Source of the DNA: Xenorhabdus mauleonii
GTDB lineage: Bacteria > Pseudomonadota > Gammaproteobacteria > Enterobacterales > Enterobacteriaceae
DNA: 64,000 nucleotides
Direction: 5' to 3'
NCBI RefSeq assembly: GCF_900113945.1
Contig: NZ_FORG01000003.1
Location: forward strand, 62,001-126,000
The translations under genes were made by a program, and so were the position numbers. The notes under the pieces were generated by a model. That model made no database searches, was not told the origin of the DNA, and saw only the letters and a list, made by a program, of their open reading frames with translations. This document shows, one piece after another, positions 27,529 to 36,089 of the stretch; position 1 is the stretch's first letter, and each line of letters begins with the position of its first letter.

Positions 27529-28539
27529 TCAATTCGCCTGTTTATCTACCTGTTTTAACCAGTTGGCTGTCAGATGAATGCCTTCCTCAATGGTATAAAT
27601 CGGTGAGTAACCCAGCTCTTCCTTCGCCTTTGAGTTATCCAGAGTCATGGAATAATAGGCCGCCCCGATACCATAGCGTGTCAGCAATGGCTCTTTTTTA
27701 GTTATCACGGAGATACCTTCCAATACGGCGGCAATGCCATACAGCAATGGGTAAGGCAATGATTTTATGCGATAACCAAAATTCATCTCGTCAAATAACA
27801 GCCCCAATGTCTTCGCCAATGGCTGCGGTTGCTGGTTAGTAATGTTGTATATCTCCCCACTTTTCAGCCCCTCACGATGGGTTGCCAATGACATGGCATG
27901 AACGACATTCATGACATAGGTGATATCCAAGACATTCTTTCCCCCCGCAGGTAAGGCCATGACGCCGTTGCTGGCCTTAACCTGTGCCAACAAACGCGGC
28001 AACAATACGCGATCATGCGGGCCGAACAGCCCGCGGGGACGCAAGATAATATAAGTAGTCTCAGGGTAACGCTGCACCGTCTGGCGGACACATTCCTCTG
28101 CCAGAAATTTCGTTCGGGCATAATCATTGGCAAAATTCTGGCTGCGCTGATTTTCGGTAATCTGCTGTTGGTGCGAAAAATTAAAATACACGGCGGGTGT
28201 AGATATATGCACAAACCGTTTGATACCACATATTCCCGCCGCCTGCGCCAACATGTACGTCGCAGTCAAATTGATGCTTTCAAATTCATCAGGATCTCCC
28301 CACGGCGATGATTTAGCCGCACAATGCCAGACTGCATCGCAATCTGACATCAGTTCAACCGCATCATCTACCGTCAGCGTTGCCAATTCAGCACAGCGAA
28401 ATTCTGCGCCCAATTGAATCAAGGCTTCTCCCGCTCGCTTATCACGCCCTGTTGCCACAACCGTTTCCCCGTTCGATAACAGGTAATCCACGGCATTGCG
28501 CCCTAACCCGCTTGTTGCTCCGGTAACAAGAATTTTCAT
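27529..28539 (-). CDS. NAD(P)-dependent epimerase/3-beta-HSD-like reductase (OleD-like)
   Basis: A 336-residue extended SDR. VTGATSGLGRNAVDYLL is the cofactor site, HISTPAVYF the Ser region and DYARTKFLAEE the YxxxK pair. It resembles steroid-dehydrogenase-like reductases of alkene-synthesis (ole) clusters, in which OleD reduces the beta-keto acid made by OleA. It overlaps the KAS III gene by four bases (ATGA). The reaction expected here is reduction of a keto product of the neighbouring ketosynthase, inferred from order and family. Confidence 0.85.
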   Translation of the reverse strand: MKILVTGATSGLGRNAVDYLLSNGETVVATGRDKRAGEALIQLGAEFRCAELATLTVDDAVELMSDCDAVWHCAAKSSPWGDPDEFESINLTATYMLAQAAGICGIKRFVHISTPAVYFNFSHQQQITENQRSQNFANDYARTKFLAEECVRQTVQRYPETTYIILRPRGLFGPHDRVLLPRLLAQVKASNGVMALPAGGKNVLDITYVMNVVHAMSLATHREGLKSGEIYNITNQQPQPLAKTLGLLFDEMNFGYRIKSLPYPLLYGIAAVLEGISVITKKEPLLTRYGIGAAYYSMTLDNSKAKEELGYSPIYTIEEGIHLTANWLKQVDKQAN

Positions 28540-29534
28540 GGTTTCAGAATCATCTCACTCAATGAAAGCCCGGCAGCAGTACCAAGTAACATCACATAAT
28601 CACGGCCATAATAGCGATCAGTCATAATCGCTTCGTGCAATGCGCTTGGAATTGAAGCTGCAACCTGATTACCGCGGTGACGGTAAATATTCATAAATTG
28701 CTCATCGCTGATATTCAGCCGCTTGCGGATATGTTCCAACCCTAAATGGCTGGCTTGATGGGGTATGACTGTGTCTATCTCAGGCATGGTCAGATTGGCG
28801 CTGGAAAGTACACGATCCGTAAAATCTTCAATGAGTGAAGCGGTCAGTTTAAATAAGGGTTTGCCCTGCATCTGGAAAAGAAAATCGCTATCGTCCATTC
28901 CCGTGCGGAGATTTTTGCGGGTTCCTCCGCAACGGACTTCACACAGTTCAAGACCTTCCGGATACGTTTCATGTTTGTAAGTCACGATCCCGCTCTGACC
29001 ATCCCCCCTTTCAACAATCATGCAGGCCGCACCATCACCAAAAATCAATGCAGATTCTGGCTGCTCCCAATCCAGGCCGCGGGAAGGCATTTCCGCAGTC
29101 ACAATGGCAATACGCTTATATTGCTTGGTCGCCAACAATCCACTGGCGACATTCAAGGCGGAAACAAAACTGACGCAACTTGAATTAATATCAAAACAAG
29201 CCGTTCCCGCCTTTAATTGACTCTCTTTTAAAACATGGGCAGCAGAATAAGGTAAAGTCTGAATTGGTATTGCCGAAGCAAAAATGAGAAGATCAATAGA
29301 GCCAGGAGAAATTTGATGATTTTGTAAAGCCGCATGCAATGCATCTGCTGCTAATTTAGCCTGAGACATTTCATAATCAGAATGGTAACGATATTCAATT
29401 CCAGAACGTTTTTGGACAAAGCCATTTGGTTTATTTAACTTAATATCTAAATCGGATGAATATACTCTATTTTCTGGCAAAGCAGTGCCAGAAGCAATGA
29501 TCTTTAATGGGATCAATTCGTTTGAATTTTTCAT
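28536..29534 (-). CDS. 3-oxoacyl-ACP synthase III-family protein (OleA-like)
   Basis: A 332-residue KAS III thiolase-fold enzyme with the triad kept: Cys in DINSSCVSFVSALNVASG, His in VIPHQASHLGLEHI, Asn in HRGNQVAASIP. It is not FabH of fatty acid synthesis, since no fab genes are near; it heads a four-gene operon with a reductase, an MBL hydrolase and an adenylate-forming enzyme. OleA homologues join two acyl-CoA chains head to head; other members make pyrones or beta-keto acids. The product here is unknown. The region before the start is AT-rich with a perfect 11-base inverted repeat (29839-29863). Confidence 0.87.
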   Translation of the reverse strand: MKNSNELIPLKIIASGTALPENRVYSSDLDIKLNKPNGFVQKRSGIEYRYHSDYEMSQAKLAADALHAALQNHQISPGSIDLLIFASAIPIQTLPYSAAHVLKESQLKAGTACFDINSSCVSFVSALNVASGLLATKQYKRIAIVTAEMPSRGLDWEQPESALIFGDGAACMIVERGDGQSGIVTYKHETYPEGLELCEVRCGGTRKNLRTGMDDSDFLFQMQGKPLFKLTASLIEDFTDRVLSSANLTMPEIDTVIPHQASHLGLEHIRKRLNISDEQFMNIYRHRGNQVAASIPSALHEAIMTDRYYGRDYVMLLGTAAGLSLSEMILKP

Positions 29535-29838
29535 TGTTTTATCACTTCCGAATGTTAATTTTATGTTTGAATTTATTTTCAGAATATAAGGTGAGTTCTG
29601 AATATAGGATCAAGAGTAAATTAGTATTTATCAGATAGTCGATTAAACCGGAAGTTTATATTTATGATACATCGCATTAGAAAAATGAAACACCTTACAC
29701 AGCCATATGAAAAACTTACATTTTTATTTTCACACGCTCTCTGTGTCATAAAATTTTTTTAATAAAATAAAAGTATCATGAGATTTAATTATGGCGTTTG
29801 TTGAATTTATGTGAAATAAAAATTAACATTTATTAACC

Positions 29839-29863
29839 AGTGAATAAGTATTACTTATTCACT
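29839..29863. promoter_or_regulatory. Perfect inverted repeat, candidate operator
   Basis: AGTGAATAAGT, spacer ATT, ACTTATTCACT, in the 547-base gene-free gap between the PAP2 gene and the KAS III operon. No T-run suggests a terminator; it may be a dimer-binding site. The rest of the gap is AT-rich with nothing else recognised. Confidence 0.4.
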
Positions 29864-30081
29864 TGAAATAGTTTTCACTGGTTTTATTTCTGCGATAAAT
29901 CAATTGGATATCATTGTTAAACAAAACATTATTTAATCATTAATCCAATATTTTGAGACGATAATTTTATTAAATAACATAAAATCATCGCTCATTAAAA
30001 AATATCTTTCACAAATAAAGTCGCTAAAACTATCTCTTTAAATAAAATGATGACATCCAAAATAATAAATAAAAAGATTTT

Positions 30082-30717
30082 TCAACTGCAATAAGCGCGA
30101 GTAGCGACAATTCGTAAAATTATTAGGTATAAAATACTGATAGCAATTGCGGTTAATATTCCAGCAACGATGTCTATCAATAAATGTCGTCGCAATTGAA
30201 TAATCGAAAACCCGATCAAGATGCCCCACGTTACCCACAATAACCGCCAAAACTTTTGTTTTCCTTGCCACATTGCATACACAGATAACACCGTCAGTGA
30301 CGCATGCAGTGAAGGCAAACAGTTTTGTGATGAATCGATTTCAATCAGATACCTGAGCACATGATCAGATATCTTATCGCCTGTGACGGGCGGATAATCC
30401 AGCGTAGTGGGATATAACAAATAAACCACCCCGGAAAACAGCGCACACCCCTGCATCACAAACATCAGCCAACGGACTCGAAATAAAGGACAAAACAGGT
30501 AAGACAACGGTATCAATAAAAAGAAAGAGAGATAGAGCCAAACACCACCGGAAGAAAATACAATCCACTCATCAATGAAAGAAGGTGGCAATATCTTCGC
30601 CTGACTATAACCATTCTTCTGGTAATTTGCGGTAAGTTTATAAATTATCCCAACCGTTCCCCATCCAAATACACAGCACAATAGACGATATCCCAATCGT
30701 TCAATATGCCAGTTCAT
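30082..30717 (-). CDS. PAP2-family membrane phosphatase
   Basis: A 211-residue protein with about six hydrophobic helices. The catalytic elements are CLPSLHASLTVLSVYAM (second motif with His) and LRRHLLIDIVAG (third motif, Arg-His-Asp). This is the PAP2_3/inositolphosphotransferase-like branch. It would remove or transfer phosphate on a lipid or isoprenoid at the outer face of the inner membrane. It lies on the same strand 547 bases before the KAS III operon, and may supply a lipid step for it, but a separate transcription unit is equally likely. Confidence 0.8.
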   Translation of the reverse strand: MNWHIERLGYRLLCCVFGWGTVGIIYKLTANYQKNGYSQAKILPPSFIDEWIVFSSGGVWLYLSFFLLIPLSYLFCPLFRVRWLMFVMQGCALFSGVVYLLYPTTLDYPPVTGDKISDHVLRYLIEIDSSQNCLPSLHASLTVLSVYAMWQGKQKFWRLLWVTWGILIGFSIIQLRRHLLIDIVAGILTAIAISILYLIILRIVATRAYCS

Positions 30718-31198
30718 TCTGACCTCCTATTCTGAACAAGTAGCAACGCGTATAGGCAATCATTCCCTTATCGGGAATTAGAGTAGGCTATTCTTTATCA
30801 GATAATCGGGAGAACAGAAAGAGAATATTTTTTAACCACAACTAACTAAATTTGATAATCCAACTCATTCAATAAAAACCGCTCCTGTGGAAATGGGTCG
30901 TTGGTAAATAGGTTGCTGAAAAAGTTTTAATTTTTAAAAGTCAGCCTATGGCTTTGACTAAAGTCATAAACAACAATTTTGTACAATATTTATCATTGAT
31001 ACGGGGATATCGTTGTTCAAAATTTAAGACACGGAACGATGGAATGATACCTCACAATAATGGGATGATTCTCAACAACGATAACGCTTGGATGAGATTT
31101 TCATCAGAAATTGTTTCAATCGTTACTCTTAGTTCTGAAAGAACAGGGCTTCAATCTACTAAGAAATATTTGCCCAACTTACCAGGGAAACTCTTATC
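30718..31198. other. Gene-free tract with unidentified debris
   Basis: About 480 bases without a convincing gene. Short frames on the plus strand (30948 onward) are interrupted and unlike known proteins. They abut the repeat element at 31199 and may be decayed mobile DNA. Confidence 0.35.
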
Positions 31199-31396
31199 TA
31201 TACACTATGGATTTCAAGATGCGTCGAGGCGGCAAGGGAATGACAAATTCGTCGGGAACGAATTTGCACAGCCAAAGGCTGACCTTCGGTGAAAGGAAGG
31301 AGCCTTTCATTCATCCCCGGAAGCATAGATAACTATGTGACCGGGGTGAATGAACGCAGCCAACAAAGAGGCAACTTGAAAGACGACGAGTATATA
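31199..31396. repeat. Multi-hairpin palindromic repeat element (about 198 bases)
   Basis: The outer ends are imperfect inverted repeats (TATACACTATGGATTTCAAG and, inverted, AACTTGAAAGACGACGAGTATA). Inside are three clean hairpins: CAAATTCG with CGAATTTG, GAAAGG with CCTTTC, and CCCCGG..CATAG with CTATG..CCGGGG. The form recalls ERIC/MITE-like repeats that are numerous in Photorhabdus and Xenorhabdus. It has no coding capacity of its own. A half-copy of the left end occurs at 33886. Confidence 0.7.
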
Positions 31397-31467
31397 TTTT
31401 TTGAATTTACATTTGAGTATGGTGCATTTTTGTATGCACCTCCTGCTTATTATCATGGTAGAAGTTT

Positions 31468-32073
31468 ATGACGCAATTATTTGCAATGGCAGTTTTTGCT
31501 CTGATAACGTCAATCTCTCCAGGGCCTGTAAACATAATAGCAACCGTTACCGGAGCCAATTGCGGATATATTCGAACGCTCCCTCATATAACCGGCGCAA
31601 CAATGGGCTTTGTATCAATTCTATTTTTGCTGGGTTTCGGATTGGCTCAAATTATCAACGGAGTGCCATATCTAACCGAAGTACTTACTTATATAGGAGG
31701 TGGTTTCTTGTTATATTTGGCATACAAAGTTGCCATACAAACCCCAATATCAGGTGATGATAGCGAGCTAAAAACAAGTGCTCCATCGCTTGTACAAGGA
31801 ATGATGTGCCAGTGGCTCAATCCAAAAGCATGGGTTGTGTCTTTAGCAGGTATATCCGTATTCTTTAGTCACCGCGATGCAGAAATTACAGCGCTGCTGC
31901 TTTTTTGTGGGATCTTTTTTATTGTCTGTTATGTATCAATTTCCGTGTGGGCTATTTTGGGAATAACGATTAGAACAGTCTTAGATACACCTAAACATTA
32001 CAAGCTCTTCAATCTCACTATGGGATTACTGTTAGCCATTACAGTCATATATACTTTTTTTATGTCTAGTTAA
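31468..32073 (+). CDS. LysE/RhtB-family amino-acid exporter
   Basis: A 201-residue inner-membrane protein with about six helices and the family N-terminus: FALITSISPGPVNIIATVTGANCG, with GFVSILFLLGFGLAQ next and MCQWLNPKAWVVSLAG in the middle (the conserved NPK). LysE-type proteins export basic or neutral amino acids or homoserine lactone. The AraC-type regulator begins two bases after the stop, so the two form an operon and the regulator probably senses the exported compound. The substrate is unknown. Confidence 0.9.
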   Translation: MTQLFAMAVFALITSISPGPVNIIATVTGANCGYIRTLPHITGATMGFVSILFLLGFGLAQIINGVPYLTEVLTYIGGGFLLYLAYKVAIQTPISGDDSELKTSAPSLVQGMMCQWLNPKAWVVSLAGISVFFSHRDAEITALLLFCGIFFIVCYVSISVWAILGITIRTVLDTPKHYKLFNLTMGLLLAITVIYTFFMSS

Positions 32074-32074
32074 C

Positions 32075-32887
32075 ATGGTACGTACACAGATGAGTAAACC
32101 ACAATTCTATCGTTCAAGCGCAGTTCCAATTGAATTGCGCTCTTCTGAATCTTCGAAAGCCTGTTACGGAAAACACACTCATGAAGAGTTTTCTATCGGC
32201 TCTGTAGAGAGTGGTTATAGTGATTATTTCAATGGCAACATTGAGCGCAGAATACAAAAAGGTTCTCTTGTCCTGATTAACCCTCTGGAAGTCCATTCAT
32301 GTAACCCAGCACCAGACACAAACTGGAGCTACAAAATGCTATATGTGTGCCCTAAATGGCTAGGTTATGTGCAATCTATGGTTACCGGCAGAAGAATAAC
32401 AAATTTTATTCCATTCTCAATGAATCATACCGATGTGCCGGAACTGTATGATCAGTTTCAAGCATTAGCCAATACCATCATCCTTGATAAGGATAAAATG
32501 AAAACGGAAGAAGTGAGTATTTCTTTTTTTTCCAATCTCTTTTCGCTGTCCAACGCTATACCTTTGGAGAAAACGATACCAAAGAATAATGTCGCCAAGG
32601 CGTATGAATACATTTGTGACAACTTTAGAAATAATATATCGATAAAGGATATCGCCGTTCAGGCGGAATTAAGTGAATACCACATTATTCATACATTCCG
32701 AAAAACCTATGGTATTACCCCACATGCCATGCAAATGGCCATGCGCATTAATGAAGCAAAAGTGCTGTTGAAGCAAGGAATGAAGATTGCTTCTGTTGCG
32801 GCTGAATTGGGTTTTCATGACCAGAGTCACTTTCATCGAAACTTCAAAAAATTGGTCGCAGCAACGCCTGCTGAATATAAAAAATAA
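32075..32887 (+). CDS. AraC-family regulator of the LysE exporter
   Basis: A 270-residue protein. The N-terminal cupin sensor is seen in KHTHEEFSIGSVESGYSDYFNG and LVLINPLEVHSCNPA; the C-terminal 100 residues hold two helix-turn-helix units (SIKDIAVQAELSEYHIIHTFRKTYG; SVAAELGFHDQSHFHRNFKKLVAATPAEY). It starts directly after lysE; an internal ATG at 32090 is a possible start. AraC/LysE pairs are common, and autoregulation of the pair is likely. Confidence 0.88.
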   Translation: MVRTQMSKPQFYRSSAVPIELRSSESSKACYGKHTHEEFSIGSVESGYSDYFNGNIERRIQKGSLVLINPLEVHSCNPAPDTNWSYKMLYVCPKWLGYVQSMVTGRRITNFIPFSMNHTDVPELYDQFQALANTIILDKDKMKTEEVSISFFSNLFSLSNAIPLEKTIPKNNVAKAYEYICDNFRNNISIKDIAVQAELSEYHIIHTFRKTYGITPHAMQMAMRINEAKVLLKQGMKIASVAAELGFHDQSHFHRNFKKLVAATPAEYKK

Positions 32888-33127
32888 ATGTCATTTATGA
32901 TGCCACTCTATAAACGCAGATAAATTCACATTATAAATTCAGCACTATCAAGATTTAATTAATACATGTATATTTTTAAAATATGAAATAACAATCATAA
33001 AACCTCCTTATAACCATTGTATAGTTAAGAACAAATAATTAGTAAATTTATAATGGCTGAATATATTATATCATCTCTAATGAGCCCATATTTTACTGCT
33101 CATGATTAACCAATCAGGAAAAATAAA

Positions 33128-33844
33128 ATGCCATTTTTTAATTTTTTTAATCGCACTTATACTATTTCTACTACATCGACTACACCTATGACTCCTGCAA
33201 CGCCCACCACTCTTACAGTAGGCGTTTCTCAGGGGGATATAGTTTGTGGGTTGAACGAGGAAAGGAAAAGATACGTTAGAGATTATGCGCCATTTAGACT
33301 TGCTAATATTGACAATAATTTGCCTATAATAAATGTTATTCCCTCAATTATAGATCTTTATACATTTCCGCTGGAAATAGAACGCTCAGCACAAAAAAAG
33401 AATGTGGAAAGACGCGCTTTCAACATGGAATTGCCGAAACAACTCCCCTTTAAAAATAGTCTCAATACATATTTGAAACATTCTAAATATCAGTCAGTGT
33501 TATCAAGCGAGTATTCTGATAAATACTATAGGAGAAAATGCAAAGGCGGGTTATCTTGGGTACTCATGGGCCAAGATCCTATAGCTCAAAAAATAAAAAT
33601 ACATTTTATTCTTGATGGCATAGATTTTAAATCTGTCACAAGAAAAAACAGAAAAATTGAATGGGGCTATCATGTCACTGGAAGTGAATTAAGATGGCTT
33701 TATAGAAACAGAAACCATCCTAACTTAAAACGAAAAGTACAATTTTGGTTTCAAGGAGAACCCTCTGTCCCGCCCTGGGAAAGAGAGGAATCGAAGGAAG
33801 TATGGCAAAACTACTTTCCCTGTTCAGAGGATATACATTTTTAA
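33128..33844 (+). CDS. Unknown protein with Thr-rich N-terminus, possible secreted effector
   Basis: I cannot name this 238-residue protein. Residues 8-35 are a disordered Thr/Ser/Pro-rich stretch (STTSTTPMTPATPTTLTVG) after an aromatic start. The C-terminal 110 residues look like a compact basic alpha/beta domain (GGLSWVLMGQDPIAQKI, then GIDFKSVTRK, GSELRWLYRNRN, KVQFWFQGEPSVPPWE). No signal peptide is visible. The gene is alone, with GGAAAAA before the ATG, between AT-rich gaps and a repeat fragment, all signs of an accessory gene. The shape (flexible N-terminus, compact C-terminal domain) resembles secreted effectors or loose toxin tips. Confidence 0.75.
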   Translation: MPFFNFFNRTYTISTTSTTPMTPATPTTLTVGVSQGDIVCGLNEERKRYVRDYAPFRLANIDNNLPIINVIPSIIDLYTFPLEIERSAQKKNVERRAFNMELPKQLPFKNSLNTYLKHSKYQSVLSSEYSDKYYRRKCKGGLSWVLMGQDPIAQKIKIHFILDGIDFKSVTRKNRKIEWGYHVTGSELRWLYRNRNHPNLKRKVQFWFQGEPSVPPWEREESKEVWQNYFPCSEDIHF

Positions 33845-33885
33845 TATGATTATCGTGAGAGCTTCTTTTTGAAATTTAATAATGT

Positions 33886-33910
33886 ATACCCAATGGATCT
33901 CAAGATACCG
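33886..33910. repeat. Half-copy of the palindromic repeat element
   Basis: TATACCCAATGGATCTCAAGAT matches the left end of the element at 31199 in most positions. Only this end is present. Confidence 0.5.
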
Positions 33911-33919
33911 CATAGCAAC

Positions 33920-33944
33920 AAAAAGGGGGAGCCAATGCTCCCCC
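33920..33944 (-). terminator. Terminator of the pot operon
   Basis: GGGGGAGC, loop CAAT, GCTCCCCC, followed on the minus strand by TTTTT. It lies 22 bases after the potD stop. Confidence 0.85.
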
Positions 33945-33966
33945 AATAATTCAGCTGAAGTTGAGG

Positions 33967-35019
33967 TCACTGACCTGCTTTCAGTTTCTGGAAATACTCT
34001 TCATACAGAATATTGGCATTACCCACATCATTCTGCCACTCTCCTTTCTCGATAATCGAATTATCGGGATACAGAGACTTATCTTCCGTCATTGTCTTAG
34101 GCAGCAATTTCTGCGCGGCCAGATTCGGCGTCGGATAACCGACCTTCTCAGATACCTGTGCCGCAATCTCCGGACGCAACAGGAAGTTAATTAACTTCAT
34201 CGCACCCTCGACATTTTTAGCATTGGCAGGGATAGCCAGACTGTCCATCCAGAAAATACCGCCCTCTTTCGGCCAGATAATCTCAACCGGCGTGCCTGAT
34301 TGGCGAGCAACATAAGCAGAACCCGGCCACATCATGCCCACATCCACTTCGCCTTCCATAAAGGGATTTGCTGGGTTATCAGAGTTAAATGCCAGTATAT
34401 TTGGCATCAACTTTTGTAATTCTTTATAGGCTGCCTCAATTTCTTTCGGATCGGTGGTATTGCCGGAATATCCCAATTTCAGCAACGCCATTTGGAAGAC
34501 TTCACGCGCATCGTCCGTCAGAACTAAACTATTTTTATACTCAGGCTTCCAAAAATCAGCCCAAGAAGTAATGGATTTCGGATCAACATTATCGCTGTTA
34601 ACCCCAATTGTCGTCGCACCCCAAATATAAGGAATGGAGTAATCGTTATTCGGGTCAAAAGATTTGTGCAGCAATTTAGGATCAAGATTATGGAAATTGC
34701 TCAGTTTGCTCTTGTCGATTTTTTGCAACATCCCTTCTTTACTCATTTTTGAGATAAAGTAAGTGGATGGAACCACTAAATCATAAGCACCGTCTTTATA
34801 AGTTTTCAGCTTGGTGTACATGCTCTCATTGGATTCATAGGTGGAATAAATCACCTTAATCCCAGTTTCTTTAGTGAACTGGTTGAGCAAACCAGGCGGA
34901 ACATATTCAGTCCAGTTGTAAAAATACAGCGTCTTGCCGTCATTTGCGGCAGCGGCATTCACCGAACCAATGCTTAATGCCATCATCCCAGCGGCCAGCA
35001 GACAGAACCACTTTTTCAT
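33967..35019 (-). CDS. potD: Spermidine/putrescine ABC transporter, periplasmic binding protein
   Basis: A 350-residue protein, close to the 348 of E. coli PotD. A signal peptide ends at NAAA. The body is the type of polyamine-binding proteins (LYFYNWTEYVPPGLLNQFTKETG near the N-terminus; Trp and Asp residues of the binding pocket in IPYIWGATTIG and SGNTTDP). It delivers spermidine and putrescine to PotABC. Unlike the compact E. coli arrangement, 290 bases separate it from potC, and that gap holds an antitoxin-gene relic. A promoter of its own may therefore exist. Confidence 0.95.
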   Translation of the reverse strand: MKKWFCLLAAGMMALSIGSVNAAAANDGKTLYFYNWTEYVPPGLLNQFTKETGIKVIYSTYESNESMYTKLKTYKDGAYDLVVPSTYFISKMSKEGMLQKIDKSKLSNFHNLDPKLLHKSFDPNNDYSIPYIWGATTIGVNSDNVDPKSITSWADFWKPEYKNSLVLTDDAREVFQMALLKLGYSGNTTDPKEIEAAYKELQKLMPNILAFNSDNPANPFMEGEVDVGMMWPGSAYVARQSGTPVEIIWPKEGGIFWMDSLAIPANAKNVEGAMKLINFLLRPEIAAQVSEKVGYPTPNLAAQKLLPKTMTEDKSLYPDNSIIEKGEWQNDVGNANILYEEYFQKLKAGQ

Positions 35020-35171
35020 GCAGTGTTTCCCCTCGCAGTTGGTGCGTAAGTATCATATAGGTTCAATGAACCTATCCCCGAAAAAGCGGCTATTATAAGA
35101 GCGCTATTTAATGGGGTAAAGCCACTTGTTATGAAGCAGGCTGATGAATTGTATAACTAGTTAGCTTAAAT

Positions 35172-35205
35172 TGTACAACACGATGAAGTGTACATAATAA
35201 GTACA
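35172..35205 (+). promoter_or_regulatory. Relic operator with TGTACA repeats
   Basis: TGTACA at 35172 and 35189, and AGTACA at 35200, just before a short frame that looks like the start of a Phd/YefM antitoxin. YefM is known to bind TGTACA-cored repeats in its own promoter. Confidence 0.5.
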
Positions 35206-35222
35206 AAGTAAGAGGATAAATA

Positions 35223-35270
35223 ATGAATACATTCACTATTTCACATGCTCGTGGAAACTTAGATAGTTAA
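35223..35270 (+). pseudogene. Phd/YefM-family antitoxin, first 15 codons
   Basis: ATG, fourteen further codons and TAA: the peptide reads MNTFTISHARGNLDS. The pattern TxSxARxNL is the hallmark N-terminus of Phd/YefM antitoxins. AGAGGA sits just before the ATG. No further antitoxin or YoeB sequence follows before potC, so this is the surviving tip of a toxin-antitoxin locus or of an insertion site, between potD and potC and against their direction. Confidence 0.5.
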
Positions 35271-35273
35271 GAA

Positions 35274-35300
35274 AAGCGTAGCCAACCCATGACTACGCTT
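35274..35300. terminator. Hairpin after potC
   Basis: AAGCGTAG, 11 bases, CTACGCTT. It lies ten bases after the potC stop and after the antitoxin relic, with only a weak T-tract. It may reduce read-through from potC to potD. Confidence 0.5.
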
Positions 35301-35309
35301 AAACTGGCA

Positions 35310-36089
35310 TCAAGACTTACCCGTGCGATCCCGCATCACAAATTGGCTAATCAAGACTAAAACCAATGACATAAGCAGCAAAATCGCAGCCAATGCGTTC
35401 ACTTCCGGCGAAACCCCGACTTTTACCATTGAATAGATTTTCAGTGGCAGGATTTCATAGCTCGGCCCTGTTACAAACGAGGAGACAACCACGTCGTCCA
35501 TCGACAAGGTAAAGCTCAATAACCAACCCGCCATAACGGCTGGCATCGCCAGAGGTAGGATGATTTTACGCAGGATAGTTAACTCACTGGCACCCAAATC
35601 GCGTGCTGCTTCCAGCATTTTGACGTCAAAATCTTTCAGACGGGAGTAAACCGTCACGACCACAAACGGCAGGCAAAACGTGATGTGTGAGAACAATAAT
35701 GACCAGAATCCGAGCGAAACACCGAGCAGCATAAACAGTACCAGCAATGAAATCGCCATCACGATATCCGGTGACATCATGACCACAAACAACATGCCGC
35801 CAACGAATTTCTTGCCACGGAACGAATAACGGTACAGGGCAACAGCGGTCAAGGAACCAATCAGTGTCGCAAACGTAGCGGAAGTTACTGCCATCGTCAG
35901 AGAATGACCCGCCGCTTGCAGCAAGCTGTCATTGGAGAACAGCAAGCTGTACCATTCAGTGGTAAAACCCTGCCAGCTAATGCCAAAGCGCGACTGGTTA
36001 AACGAACTTACCAGCAGGATAATAATCGGGATATACAGGTAAGCATAAACGATGGTCATAAAGCCACCGCGCAACAGGCGTCCGATCAT
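35310..36089 (-). CDS. potC: Spermidine/putrescine ABC transporter permease
   Basis: A 259-residue inner-membrane protein with about six helices and the EAA-type cytoplasmic loop ([24 protein letters not shown]) that contacts PotA. The length and sequence type agree with PotC (264 in E. coli). Its start overlaps the potB stop by four bases. It forms the membrane channel with PotB. Confidence 0.94.
   Translation of the reverse strand: MIGRLLRGGFMTIVYAYLYIPIIILLVSSFNQSRFGISWQGFTTEWYSLLFSNDSLLQAAGHSLTMAVTSATFATLIGSLTAVALYRYSFRGKKFVGGMLFVVMMSPDIVMAISLLVLFMLLGVSLGFWSLLFSHITFCLPFVVVTVYSRLKDFDVKMLEAARDLGASELTILRKIILPLAMPAVMAGWLLSFTLSMDDVVVSSFVTGPSYEILPLKIYSMVKVGVSPEVNALAAILLLMSLVLVLISQFVMRDRTGKS

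Noticed and set aside
28536-29534. KAS III gene as housekeeping fabH
   Set aside because: fabH normally lies in a fab cluster with plsX and fabD; here it heads an operon with unrelated hydrolase and ligase genes.
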